A stretch of DNA of 64,000 bases, taken from assembly GCF_011764425.1 (NCBI RefSeq), contig NZ_BLPF01000001.1, positions 3,401,001 through 3,465,000 of the forward strand, given 5' to 3'. This stretch comes from Phytohabitans houttuyneae. GTDB taxonomy: Bacteria; Actinomycetota; Actinomycetes; Mycobacteriales; Micromonosporaceae. The position numbers were made by a program, and so were the translations under genes. This document shows positions 8,408-22,098 of the stretch, in pieces; the first letter of the stretch is position 1, and every line of letters begins with the position of its first letter. The notes beneath the pieces were generated by a model. It made no database searches, was not told the DNA's origin, and worked only from the letters and a program-made list of their open reading frames with translations.

Positions 8408-9229
8408 ATGATTCGACTGGCCGGAGTTTCCCAGACGTTCCAGGCGCGATCGGGCGCTGTGGAGGCACTGCGAAACATCAACCTGACTGTCGCCGAGGGC
8501 GAGTTCATCGCCATCATCGGCCGCTCCGGCTGCGGAAAGTCCACTTTGCTCCGGCTGATCGCCGGCCTCATCGCGCCGAGCGCGGGCGAGGTCGCCGTCG
8601 CGGGGTCCCGGGTCAACAAGCCGCGCAAGGACATCGCGATGATGTTCCAGCGGCCGGCGCTGCTGCCCTGGCGCTCGGTCCTCGACAACGTGCTGCTCCC
8701 CGTGGAGATGTTCGGCTGGAAGCGGTCCGAGCACCGCCGGCGGGCCGAGGAGCTGCTCGACATGGTGGGCCTTGCCGGGTTCCACAAGAAGCAGCCGCAC
8801 GAGCTCTCCGGCGGCATGCAGCAGCGGGTCGCGCTGTGCCGGGCACTGATCCAGCGTCCCAAGGTGATGCTGATGGACGAGCCCTTCTCCGCACTCGACG
8901 CGCTCACCCGCGAGGAGCTCTCGACCGAGCTGCAGCGCGTGCACATGGACCTGGGCGCCACGACCGTCTTCGTCACCCATTCGATTGACGAGGCGGTGCT
9001 ACTGGCCGACCGCGTGGTCGTGCTCAGCCCGCGCCCCGGGCGGCTGCGGCGCATCGTCGACGTCAATATCCCGCGCCCCCGCTCGCTGGGACACAACGCG
9101 TACCTGGAGGAGGTGGCCCGCTGCAGCGCCGAGCTGCACGAGCTGCTGCTCACCCCCGACGGACCGCCCGCCGTGCCGGAGCACCACCCGGTGCCGCCGC
9201 AGTCCCAGCGCTCGCGCCAGCGGGTCTGA
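8408..9229 (+). CDS. ABC transporter ATP-binding protein, SsuB/TauB/ThiZ-like
   Basis: The ATPase has 273 residues and starts at ATG 8408 behind AGGGAG. It shows Walker A GRSGCGKST (near residue 39), a Q-loop MMFQRPALLPW, the signature LSGGMQQR, Walker B VMLMDEPFSALD and the switch His in VFVTHSIDEA. The LLPWRSVLDNV stretch is characteristic of the nitrate/sulfonate/taurine/thiamin-precursor subgroup. It should power the permease at 5209-6033 and receive substrate from the lipoprotein at 6107-7132, although it is transcribed in the opposite direction. It lies 95 bp downstream of the oxidoreductase, probably in the same transcript. Confidence 0.92.
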   Translation: MIRLAGVSQTFQARSGAVEALRNINLTVAEGEFIAIIGRSGCGKSTLLRLIAGLIAPSAGEVAVAGSRVNKPRKDIAMMFQRPALLPWRSVLDNVLLPVEMFGWKRSEHRRRAEELLDMVGLAGFHKKQPHELSGGMQQRVALCRALIQRPKVMLMDEPFSALDALTREELSTELQRVHMDLGATTVFVTHSIDEAVLLADRVVVLSPRPGRLRRIVDVNIPRPRSLGHNAYLEEVARCSAELHELLLTPDGPPAVPEHHPVPPQSQRSRQRV

Positions 9230-9318
9230 TCGACTTTCTTAAGGGACTTTCAGCGGCTCCTGGGAAGTGCGTCAAGCCACGACCGGTCGGGTAGCGGCTG
9301 GGGTCAGGGAGCCGTAAC

Positions 9319-11021
9319 GTGCCTGACATGGCCATCCGTACGTGGAGCAGGGTGCTCCTCGCCGCGCTGGGCGTAGCCATGCTCGCCGCGGCCAGCCAGC
9401 TCGGTGTGGCCTTCGGCCTCGGCGTCGTGCGGCTCAGCCGCACCTTCCCGGTCGACCAGGAAAACCAGTGGACCGCGCAGATGGCCTGGGTCGCCTGGTT
9501 CGCGATGGTGGCGGCGGTGGCCGGGGCGGTCGCGGCCGACCGGATGGCCCGCCGTCATGGTTACGAGGGCGGCATCGGCTCCCGGACCGCGTATTCGTTC
9601 TGCGCCGGCATCGGCGCGGCGGTCCTCGTGCCGCTCTGCATGCAGCCCGCGCGCTTCGCCATCGTCCGCTCCACCGACCCGGTGCTGGTCATCGGCCTGT
9701 CCGCCGCGCTGGGCGCGGTGGCTGGCGTGTTCGTCGCGCTGGCGGCGCTGAGCCACCGGCCCCTTTTGTGGAACGTCGGTGCCATCACGGGTGCCGCGTG
9801 GCTGCTCGCGCTCATCTCGGTGATCCCGTCGCTCGGCCCGGACGACCCGCTGCCCAACCTGCGGCTCGGCGTGCTCGACCTGGCCTCGTTCAGCACCGGC
9901 GCCGCACAGAGCTCGGCCGTCGTGACGATGCCCCTGCTGGCGCTGGTCATCGGGGCCGCGACGGCCGGCATCGGCAGGTGGCTCGGGCGCCCGCCGGTCA
10001 CGATCGCCGCGTCCGGCATCATCGGGCCGGCGACGCTCTCCCTGGCCTACCTGGTGGCCGGCCCCGGCACGGACACCGACAAGTTCCAGGCCGCGCCCTA
10101 CTGGGGTGCTCTCGTCGCGGTCGGCGCCGGCACGCTGGGCTCGGTCCTCGCGACGGTCGCCCGCCGCCCCAACTTCGGCCCGGCCACGCCCGACGAGGAG
10201 CCCGCACCCGCCGCGCCGCAGGAGCAGCCCTTGACCGGGCAGCCGCCCCGCGAGCAGGGCATCGAGCCGGTCTTCCGCGACCCGCCGGCCGGCGAGTGGA
10301 GCGTTCCCCTCCCCCGGCACGGCACCGAGCCGTCGCCCGCTCCGCCCACGCCGGCCCTCAGCTCCGCTTCGGCCGCCGACGAGACCACCGCCTCGCTGCC
10401 CACAGTGGAGCCGCCGGCCAGCCGCGGGGGCTCGTTCTTCTCGGCGCCCGAGCCCGCCCCCGCCCGCGACTCAGGCGGCGCCGGCCGCGGGCGACCCGGC
10501 GGTGGCCTGTTCGACGAGCCGACGGCCGACCTCGCGCCGCCGCCCTCGCCGCCCCAGGCACCCCCACCTCCCGGTCGCAAGTCCCGCCGCTCCGCCAGCC
10601 CCGTGACCCGGGTGCCGCCGAGGCCGCGACCGCGTTCTCCGCCGGCCGCCGCGCCGCGGAGTACTCGACGGGTGAGCTGCCCATCTACTCGGACGCTGAA
10701 GAAACCCGCGGCCGGCGCGCAGCCGCCGACCCGCCGGTCGACGACGAGCCGACCGGTCGCCGGTCCCGCAGGCGCGCCAAGGAGGAGGCACCGCCCGCCG
10801 CCGCGGAAGAGCCCGCCCGGCAGCGCCGCGGCCTGTTCGGTCGCCGCCGGGCCGCTCCGGAGCCGGAGCCCACCGAGCCCACCGGCAAGCTCGACGTGCC
10901 CACGCAGCGCGGTGGCCAGCCCCGCCCGGAGGCGCCGCTCAAGCCGCGCGACGAGGAGTACGTGGACTGGGTGAGCGGCCTTTCCACCCGCGAGACCGAC
11001 CCGCGCGACTCGTCCCGCTGA
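9319..11021 (+). CDS. Multi-pass membrane protein with long Pro-rich tail (frame break at 10599-10602)
   Basis: No known family was recognised. GTG 9319 follows AGGGAG by seven bases. About eight hydrophobic segments cover residues 8-285 (for example LLAALGVAMLAAASQLGVAF and ALVAVGAGTLGSVLATV). A tail rich in Pro, Ala, Glu and Arg follows. The frame that carries the membrane part fails after SRRSASP. Adding one C to the CCCC run at 10599-10602 restores a tail reading SPRDPGAAEAATAF and ending EEYVDWVSGLSTRET before the stop at 11021. The repaired length is 567 residues. Codon pattern and composition match on both sides, so I treat this as one gene with a missing base. Its role is unknown. Confidence 0.75.
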
Positions 11022-11079
11022 CGCAAAGCGGTGCCGCCCCGCGCGACTCGTCCCGGTCACGCAAAAGCGGGGCCGCCCC
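11003..11079 (+). repeat. Imperfect tandem duplication across a stop codon (38 and 39 bp)
   Basis: The block 11003-11040 (GCGCGACTCGTCCCG...GCCGCCCC) is followed directly by a near copy at 11041-11079. The first copy contains the TGA stop of the membrane-protein gene. In the second, CTGACG has become GTCACG, which removes the stop triplet, and there is one extra A. Confidence 0.8.
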
Positions 11080-11093
11080 AACCGCGGCCCCGC
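11067..11093. terminator. Hairpin terminator between convergent genes
   Basis: GCGGGGCCGC (11067-11076) pairs with GCGGCCCCGC (11084-11093) over a 7-base loop. It separates the plus-strand membrane-protein gene from the minus-strand methyltransferase. There is no T tract on the plus side; the minus side has TTTTG. This is common for actinobacterial terminators. Confidence 0.65.
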
Positions 11094-11116
11094 AGAGTGA
11101 TGCGCCTACCCGAGCC

Positions 11117-12133
11117 TCACGGCTTGCGCGCCACGACCACGCCGTTGGCCCCCGGCGCGTCGAAGTGGACCACGTGCGCGTCCACGAAGCCGGCGTCGGT
11201 CAGCCAGTCCGCGTACTCGGTCTCCGAGTAGTTGCGCCCGCCCACGGTCTCGACCAGCATGTTCATCCCCATCAGGGCGGCCGACGCGGGTCCGGTGCGG
11301 TCGGCGTTGAGCAGCAGCTCCGACACCACCACCGCGCCGCCCGCGGGCAGGGCGGCGTAGCACTTGGCGAGCAGCGCGCGGTTTGTCGGCTCGTCCCAGT
11401 CGTGCAGGATCATGCTCAGCAGCATCACGTCGTACCCGGCCGGGAGCGCCTCGTCGTGCAGGAAGTTGCCCGCCACCGTGTCGATCCGGTCGGCGAGCCC
11501 CGCCGCCGACGCCTTCTCGGCGGCGATCGGCACCACGTGCGGCAGGTCGAACACGGTGGCCCGCAGCGACGGGTATCGCCGGCACAGCTCGATCGGGTAC
11601 GCGCCGGAGCCGCCGCCCACGTCCAGCAGTCGCGAGTGCGTGCCGAAGTCGTACGCCTCGCCGAGCGCGCGGGCGGTGAAGATTGACGTCGAGTACATCG
11701 CCTCCCAGAAGAGCGCGAGCAGCTGCGGGTCCTCGGTCTCGAACATCGACTCCTGCGTGTCCGGGTCCCAGGTGAGCGGGCGGTCCGTGCGCAGCGCGTC
11801 GCCGACCCGGTGCCAGGCCAGGTAGGTGCGCCGGTCGCAGTAGCGCACCTGGCCGCCGAAGTAGTACTGCTTGCCGGCGACAAGGAACTCCTCGGCGAGC
11901 GCCGAGTTGCGGTACCCGTCGCCGTCGCGCTCCAGCAGGCCGAGCGAGGCGCAGGCGGCGAAGAGCAGGTCGGCGGGGCGTTCGGCGAGGCCCAGCTCGG
12001 CAGCGGCCTTCTCGACGGTGATGCTCTTGCCGCCGGCGAGCTTGGTGAACAAGTCAAGCTCGACGGCGGCAGCAAACGTCTTGAAGCTCCAGAAACCGGA
12101 CACCAGGCGCATGAGGGGTGTTGGCGTCAGCAT
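11117..12133 (-). CDS. SAM-dependent O-methyltransferase (acetylserotonin/hydroxyneurosporene type)
   Basis: The protein has 338 residues from ATG 12133. An N-terminal winged-helix dimerisation domain (VSGFWSFKTFAAAVELDLFTKLAGG...AELGLAERPADLLFAACASLGLLERDG) is followed by a Rossmann domain with the SAM motif SRLLDVGGGSGAYPIEL (near residue 170). It also has FDLPHVVPIA and the catalytic-type motif SMILHDWDE with the conserved His. This architecture is that of small-molecule O-methyltransferases of secondary metabolism and hormone-like compounds. The gene lies 64 bp downstream of thiC, but the gap holds a possible operator and promoter, so it may be expressed on its own. No biosynthetic cluster surrounds it, and the substrate is unknown. 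Confidence 0.9.
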   Translation of the reverse strand: MLTPTPLMRLVSGFWSFKTFAAAVELDLFTKLAGGKSITVEKAAAELGLAERPADLLFAACASLGLLERDGDGYRNSALAEEFLVAGKQYYFGGQVRYCDRRTYLAWHRVGDALRTDRPLTWDPDTQESMFETEDPQLLALFWEAMYSTSIFTARALGEAYDFGTHSRLLDVGGGSGAYPIELCRRYPSLRATVFDLPHVVPIAAEKASAAGLADRIDTVAGNFLHDEALPAGYDVMLLSMILHDWDEPTNRALLAKCYAALPAGGAVVVSELLLNADRTGPASAALMGMNMLVETVGGRNYSETEYADWLTDAGFVDAHVVHFDAPGANGVVVARKP

Positions 12134-12163
12134 CCGGACATGCTACAAAGTTCAACTAACGCT

Positions 12164-12180
12164 GGTCACTATCTATGACC
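12164..12180. promoter_or_regulatory. Palindromic operator-like site upstream of the O-methyltransferase
   Basis: GGTCA and TGACC half-sites separated by seven bases (minus strand GGTCATAGATAGTGACC) lie in a locally AT-rich gap between thiC and the methyltransferase gene. A GTGACC-N18-TAGCAT pair on the minus strand would place the right half-site over a -35 box. A dimeric repressor site is plausible but unproven. Confidence 0.35.
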
Positions 12181-12197
12181 GTAAACATTAGGAAAAA

Positions 12198-15975
<3,778 letters not shown>

Positions 15976-16176
15976 CTAGCCCCCTTGCGCCGCGGTCAGG
16001 ACCTCCACCTGGTCGCCCTCGCGCAGTGGCGCGCCCGGCCACCCGGCGCGGGGCACGACCTCGCCGTTGACCGCGACCGCGACCCCGCGCACCACCGGCG
16101 TCACGACCCGCACGAGGTCCGCGACGGTCGCCCCGTCGGGCACGGCCTGCGGGTTGCCGTTTACGACCACCTTCAT
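15976..16176 (-). CDS. thiS: Sulfur carrier protein ThiS
   Basis: This 66-residue ubiquitin-like protein (MKVVVNGNPQAVPDGATVADLV...) has a normal beta-grasp pattern with VAVAVNGEVVPR in the middle and EGDQVEVLTAAQGG at the end. The C-terminal GG is the residue pair that is adenylated and converted to thiocarboxylate to donate sulfur to ThiG. Its ATG overlaps the thiO stop by four bases (ATGA), and its stop abuts the thiG start. The activating enzyme ThiF is not in this operon. Confidence 0.95.
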   Translation of the reverse strand: MKVVVNGNPQAVPDGATVADLVRVVTPVVRGVAVAVNGEVVPRAGWPGAPLREGDQVEVLTAAQGG

Positions 16177-17197
16177 GCGAACCTCCCGGGCGCGTACGGT
16201 CCCAACATCGGATCCGGCTCCCCGTCTCCACCAGGTCGGCGACGAGGTCGGCGGTGAGCGGCGTGAGCACGATGCCGTGGCGGTAGTGGCCGGTCGCCAC
16301 GATCACGCCGTCGCCGTGCGTGCCGATCAGCGGCGCGTTGTCGGGCGTGCCGGGGCGGTGGCCGGCGATGGCCTCGGCCAGCTCGTACTCGTAGATCTCC
16401 GGCACCAGGTCACCGGCGGCGCGCAGCAGCTCCGCCACCCCACCGGCCGTGACCTGCGCGTCAGCGCGTTCCTCCACAGTCGCGCCCACCACGACCTCAC
16501 CGTCCAGCCGAGGTACGAGGTATATGTGCCGGCCGTCCGCGTACCCGCGAATGACGTGAGAGAAGCCCGGCGGCTGCTGGCCGGGCGCGCGGAGGCGGAT
16601 GATCTGGCCCTTGACCGGGCGGACCGGAAGCCCGGTCAGCGCGGCCGACCCGGTCCCGGCGGCGATGACGGTGACCCGCGCGGGCCCGGGCTCGCGGACG
16701 ATGGTCGCGCCGGCGGCGGCCGCGGCCCTGCGCAATGCCGGCACGAGCCGCCGCGGGTCGACCTGGTGGTCGTCCGGCGCGTGCGCACCACCCCGCACCC
16801 GCGGCGACAGCAGCGGCTCGCGGTCGCGCAGCTGCGTGGGCCGCAGCGCCGTGATCGGCAGGCCGAGACCCGTCTGGTACGCGCGCAGCCGCTCCGCCTC
16901 GGCAAGGTCGTCGCCGGTCAGCGCGACGACCAGCGTGCCCTCGGTGCGGTAGCCGACCTCCTCGGCGCCCAGCTCGGCGGCGAAGGCGGGCCACCGCCGC
17001 GCCGACTCGACGAGGAAGGCGGTGAGGGCGGCCTCGCCGAAGTACGCCTCGGCGACCGGCCCGAGCATGCCGGCGGACGCGTGCCACGCGCCGCGCCGCC
17101 CGTCGTCGACCACCTCGACCGCCATGCCGCGGGTGGCGCACCGCCAGGCGATCGCCAGCCCGATGGGGCCCGCGCCGACGACGGTGACGTCCTTCAT
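16173..17197 (-). CDS. thiO: Glycine oxidase ThiO (frame break at 16220-16223)
   Basis: ThiO oxidises glycine to the imine needed for thiazole formation. The product has the FAD dinucleotide motif VVGAGPIGLAIAWRCATRG at residues 5-23, then GAWHASAGMLGPVAEAYF, DHQVDPRRLVPALRRA and VRPVKGQIIRLRAP. Near the C-terminus come AEAIAGHRPGTPDNAPLIG and VIVATGHYRHGIVLTPLTADL. The open frame then runs on into thiS. Adding one base to the C run at 16220-16223 yields the expected end GEPDPMLGPYAPGRFA and a TGA overlapping the thiS ATG. The repaired length is 341 residues. ATG 17197 overlaps the thiE stop (ATGA). Confidence 0.93.
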
Positions 17198-17817
17198 CGG
17201 AGGGCGTCCCAGAGTGCCTTCGTGGCCTCGACCGGATCCGGTGCCTGGGACAGCGCGCCGATCACCGCCACCCCGTGGGCGCCGGCCGCCCGCAGCTCGG
17301 GTATCCGCTCGGCCGTCACGCCCGCGATAGCGATCACCGGCACGCCCACCGCGCGCGCCACGGCCGCAACCCCCTCGACCCCGATCGGCGTTGGAAGGCC
17401 GTCTTTGGTCCTTGTCGCGTACGCCGGCCCGACGCCCAGGTAGCTTGCCCCGGCATCCACCGCCGCCCTGGCGGTCGCCGGCTCGCGCGCCGTCGCGCCG
17501 AGGATCGCGTACGGCCCGAGCACCCGCCGCGCCGCGTCGACCGGCAGGTCGAGCGCGCCGACGTGGCCGCCGTCGGCACCGACCGCCAGCGCGACGTGGA
17601 GGCGGTCGTTGACCAGGCAGATCGCGCGCGCTTCGGCACAGAGCGCCCTTACCCGCGCGGCAAGCTCGTACGCCTCGCGGTCGGTCGCGTCGTCCTCGAC
17701 GCGCACCTGCACGGCGAGATGCTCGCCGGCCACGCCGAGCGCAGCCTCGACGACGGCCAGCGGCTCGCGGCCGGGTCGGGTGTCGGTGATGAGGTGAAGC
17801 CGAGGAAACGGCCGCAT
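17194..17817 (-). CDS. thiE: Thiamin phosphate synthase ThiE
   Basis: ThiE joins HMP-pyrophosphate and thiazole phosphate to thiamin phosphate. The 207-residue barrel has LHLITDTRPG, AVQVRVEDDATDREAYELAARV, the active-site CLVNDRLHVALAVGADGGHVG, then YAILGATAREPATARAAVDAGASYLGVGPAYATRTKDG and GVPVIAIAGVTAERIPELRAAGAHGVAVIGAL. The usual HxGQEDLP motif is HVGALDLP here, a change in the pyrophosphate/metal region. ATG 17817 follows GGAGGAG, which lies just at the 3' side of the TPP riboswitch. It is the first gene of the seven-gene operon. Confidence 0.9.
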   Translation of the reverse strand: MRPFPRLHLITDTRPGREPLAVVEAALGVAGEHLAVQVRVEDDATDREAYELAARVRALCAEARAICLVNDRLHVALAVGADGGHVGALDLPVDAARRVLGPYAILGATAREPATARAAVDAGASYLGVGPAYATRTKDGLPTPIGVEGVAAVARAVGVPVIAIAGVTAERIPELRAAGAHGVAVIGALSQAPDPVEATKALWDALR

Positions 17818-17821
17818 GCAG

Positions 17822-17917
17822 CTCTCCTCCCTGCGCCGGCATTACCCGGATCAGGTTCGACGGTCGAGGGCTGCATGCCCCCCTCTCAGCCCGGTGCACC
17901 GGGCTCCCGTGGGTCAC
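17822..17917 (-). ncRNA. TPP riboswitch (THI element)
   Basis: On the minus strand the two signature blocks are intact: GGGCTGAGAGGGGG, then after a variable P3 arm AACCTGATCCGGGTAATGCC followed by GGCGCAGGGAGG. This is the thiamin pyrophosphate aptamer. Its 3' P1 strand runs into the GGAGGAG ribosome-binding site of thiE (start 17817). No separate terminator hairpin is evident, so TPP probably blocks translation initiation by sequestering that site, as is usual in actinobacteria. Confidence 0.96.
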
Positions 17918-17927
17918 TCCTTCGGCG

Positions 17928-17957
17928 AGGGTACGACGCCGTTAACGCCGCCGTAAA
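17928..17957 (-). promoter_or_regulatory. Putative promoter of the thiamin operon (TTTACG-N18-TACCCT)
   Basis: On the minus strand TTTACG (17952-17957) and TACCCT (17928-17933) are separated by 18 bp. Transcription would start near 17920, directly before the aptamer, which is the expected layout. Confidence 0.5.
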
Positions 17958-17983
17958 GGGGACGCCACGTGAGACGCGCGTTA

Positions 17984-19711
17984 CTACGCTCCGGCGGGCA
18001 CGTCCACCGTGGTCTTCACCGTTGCCTGGTTGAGGTCGTCCAGGCGGATGGTCAAAGTGAGCTCCCACTCCCCGGGGTACGGGAAGGTGATCGCGCCGAT
18101 GCCCTGGTTGCCGCGGATCGACACCACCTCGTTGGGGATCGGCGGGATGCCCTTATCCGGCAGCGCGGCAGTGACCCGCCACTCGGCCACCTCGACCGGC
18201 TTGCCCGCCGGCGTGTAGACGAACGCGTGCAGCGTGTTGTTTTCCCCGATCTGCACCGGGAAGATCTCGAACTGCACCGAGAAGAGCGAGCTGTTCAGCG
18301 TCGTCGAGTAGCCGACGGCATCGGCGGCCGCCTGTGCCTCGATGTCCGCCGAGCGCCCCGGGGTGGTCTGCACGAGCACCGAGCTGGCCGCGAGCACGAT
18401 CGCGGCGAGGCCCAGCTCCGCGGCGACGAGGCGCCCGAGGCGGTCCGGCAAGCGGCGCATCACCAGGCGCCGGGAGAAGAACGCGACCGCGAGCACCGCG
18501 CCCAGCAGGCCGGCCTTGGCCAGGATCAGCAGGCCGTACCGCGTGTCGAAGAGCGCGCTCACCCCGCCGATCTCGATGACCGCCTGCACAACGCCGCCCA
18601 GCACCAGCCAGCACACGGCGACCGCGGCCCACCGCGACCAGACCGGCAGCACGACGCCGAGCGCGCGGCGGTCGGCCCAGCCCTTGCGGAGCACGAAGCC
18701 GACCAGCACCACCAGGCCGCCCAGCCAGACCGCCATGCTGGCCAGGTGCACGGTGTCCGCGACCGCCGACACGGGCGGCATCGGCGAGGCGGCCGCGTGA
18801 CCGGACAGCGGCCAGGTGAGCAGCCCGACCCCGCCGAGCAGCAGCAACGGCACGGGCGAGGCGCGGTGGCCGGGGCGCGGCACCGGTCGCTCGGCGGGCG
18901 GCTGGTCGAGCACCGGCGGTCCACCGGCACCGACGAGGACCCGCTCCCGCACCGCAACGGGATGGGCAGCGCGCAGCGGCGAGCGCACGCGCAGCAGCAC
19001 CACTACCGCGGCCAGCACCACGAGCCGCACCGCCGACCAGAGGCCGAACGAGCTCAGCGCCACCTCACGCAGCTCGGTCGCCGACACGTCCAGCGGGCCG
19101 GCGCCCGACGTGTACGGCGCCTGTAGCCAGAACGACGCCACCGTGCTCGCGGCGATCAGGCCCAACCCGACCCGCACCAGCCGCGTCGGGCCGCGGGTCG
19201 GCGTGCGGCGCGGCCACAGCACGGTGAGGAAGAGCAGCGGGCCGACGACGAGCGTGAGCCCGACGTACCCGGCGTACCTGGCGACCGGCATCAGGACGCC
19301 CACCGTCGGGTCGTCCTCCAGCGCGGACGGTGCGGTCTGCGACGGCGCGCCGACCGAAAACATGAAGCCGCCCGAGAGCGGGTGCCCGTCGGCCGAGATG
19401 ATGCGGTAGCTGACCAGGTACGTCCCGAGGGGGTGGTCGGCGGGCCGCACGTCCAGCGACAGCGTGCCACCGGACGCGACCGGGTCACCGGTGTTGATGC
19501 GCTTGCCGTCCGGGGCGATCACCTGCGTCTTGCCCGGGATCACGCGCACCGGCTCGTTGAAGGTGAGCGACACCTTCGTCGGCGACGAGCCGATCACCGA
19601 GCCCTGCTCGGGCGTGGTCGAGACGAGCGCGGCGTGCGCGCTCGCTGGGGCGGCGGGCACCAGAAAGGCCAGGCACAGCCCAGCCACCAGGGCCCCCACC
19701 CACCGTCTCAT
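17984..19711 (-). CDS. CopC-CopD copper resistance fusion protein with C-terminal YtkA-like domain
   Basis: This 575-residue membrane protein starts at ATG 19711, where a signal peptide (MRRWVGALVAGLCLAFLVPAA) begins. A TTG at 19747 overlapping the upstream stop is an alternative. After cleavage at ASA/HAA the new N-terminus starts with His, the copper ligand of CopC. The CopC domain continues to SADGHPLSGGFMFSVG, where a second ligand His lies. The CopD domain with about eight membrane segments follows (residues 150-430). A soluble C-terminal domain contains TTLNSSLFSVQFEIFP and PYPGEWELTLTIR, resembling YtkA/FixH-type domains. The family handles copper import or periplasmic copper delivery. 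It ends an apparent three-gene unit with an ABC-F ATPase and an RsmC-like enzyme. Confidence 0.88.
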   Translation of the reverse strand: MRRWVGALVAGLCLAFLVPAAPASAHAALVSTTPEQGSVIGSSPTKVSLTFNEPVRVIPGKTQVIAPDGKRINTGDPVASGGTLSLDVRPADHPLGTYLVSYRIISADGHPLSGGFMFSVGAPSQTAPSALEDDPTVGVLMPVARYAGYVGLTLVVGPLLFLTVLWPRRTPTRGPTRLVRVGLGLIAASTVASFWLQAPYTSGAGPLDVSATELREVALSSFGLWSAVRLVVLAAVVVLLRVRSPLRAAHPVAVRERVLVGAGGPPVLDQPPAERPVPRPGHRASPVPLLLLGGVGLLTWPLSGHAAASPMPPVSAVADTVHLASMAVWLGGLVVLVGFVLRKGWADRRALGVVLPVWSRWAAVAVCWLVLGGVVQAVIEIGGVSALFDTRYGLLILAKAGLLGAVLAVAFFSRRLVMRRLPDRLGRLVAAELGLAAIVLAASSVLVQTTPGRSADIEAQAAADAVGYSTTLNSSLFSVQFEIFPVQIGENNTLHAFVYTPAGKPVEVAEWRVTAALPDKGIPPIPNEVVSIRGNQGIGAITFPYPGEWELTLTIRLDDLNQATVKTTVDVPAGA

Positions 19712-19743
19712 GCAAGGTTGTTCGGATTTCGCCAGCGGATGGT

Positions 19744-21377
<1,634 letters not shown>

Positions 21378-21384
21378 CCGACTT

Positions 21385-21999
21385 TCAGGCGCCGCCGACC
21401 TTCAAGACCCGGTACCCCTTCTGGCTGGCGTGCCGCTCGACCCGGTGGCCCTGCTCCTCAAGCCATCGCTGGAGCGAGTCGCCGCCGAGGTGCCGGGCGA
21501 CCACGAGCCAGCCGACACCGCCCGGCGCCAGCCGGGGCAGCCACCGGTCGAGCATCGCGTGCAGCTCCGCCTTGCCGATCCGGATCGGCGGGTTGGACCA
21601 GATCTCCGCGAACCGCACGCCGTCCGCCACATCCTCGGGCGCGACCACCCGCACGTTGCCCGCGCCGAGCCGGGCGGCGTTTTCGGCGGCGAGGGTGCGG
21701 GCCCGCTCGTTCACATCCACCGCGTACACCGTGGCGCGCGGCGCGGACGTCGCGAGCACGCAGGCGATAGGGCCGTAGCCGCACCCCAGGTCGAGGAAGG
21801 GACCGGCGGCACCGGCCGCGGGCAGCGGGGCCTTCCGCAGGAGTACCGCCGTGCCGGGGTCGAGGCGCTCGGCGGAGAAGACGCCGCCGGCGGTGACCAG
21901 CGCGTACTCCCGGCCGCCGGCGGTGAACTCCACGTCGCGGCGGTGCTCGCCGACGCTCGGCTGGGCGGTGAAGTAGTGCTCTCCGGTCACGCCGAGCAT
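21385..21999 (-). CDS. RsmC-like class I methyltransferase
   Basis: This 204-residue enzyme starts at ATG 21999 (MLGVTGEHYFTAQPSVGEHRR). It has the SAM motif PFLDLGCGYGPIACVLA, VYAVDVNERA and the catalytic tetrapeptide region IWSNPPIRIGKAELHAML. The NPP(I/Y) motif marks base-N methyltransferases, and the overall text matches the small RsmC/MTS domain that methylates a guanine of 16S rRNA. Many actinobacteria carry this short form without the N-terminal pseudo-domain of the Escherichia coli enzyme. It precedes the ABC-F gene by 7 bp. The exact RNA target is inferred from the family. Confidence 0.85.
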   Translation of the reverse strand: MLGVTGEHYFTAQPSVGEHRRDVEFTAGGREYALVTAGGVFSAERLDPGTAVLLRKAPLPAAGAAGPFLDLGCGYGPIACVLATSAPRATVYAVDVNERARTLAAENAARLGAGNVRVVAPEDVADGVRFAEIWSNPPIRIGKAELHAMLDRWLPRLAPGGVGWLVVARHLGGDSLQRWLEEQGHRVERHASQKGYRVLKVGGA

Positions 22000-22098
22000 T
22001 CTCACACGTGGGTTTGCACGGCCTGGAAGTTCCCTCTTCCGGGGATGTGTCCCACTATTGCCATATCTGGTGAAACGTGATCTATTAGCGTGTCCGGC

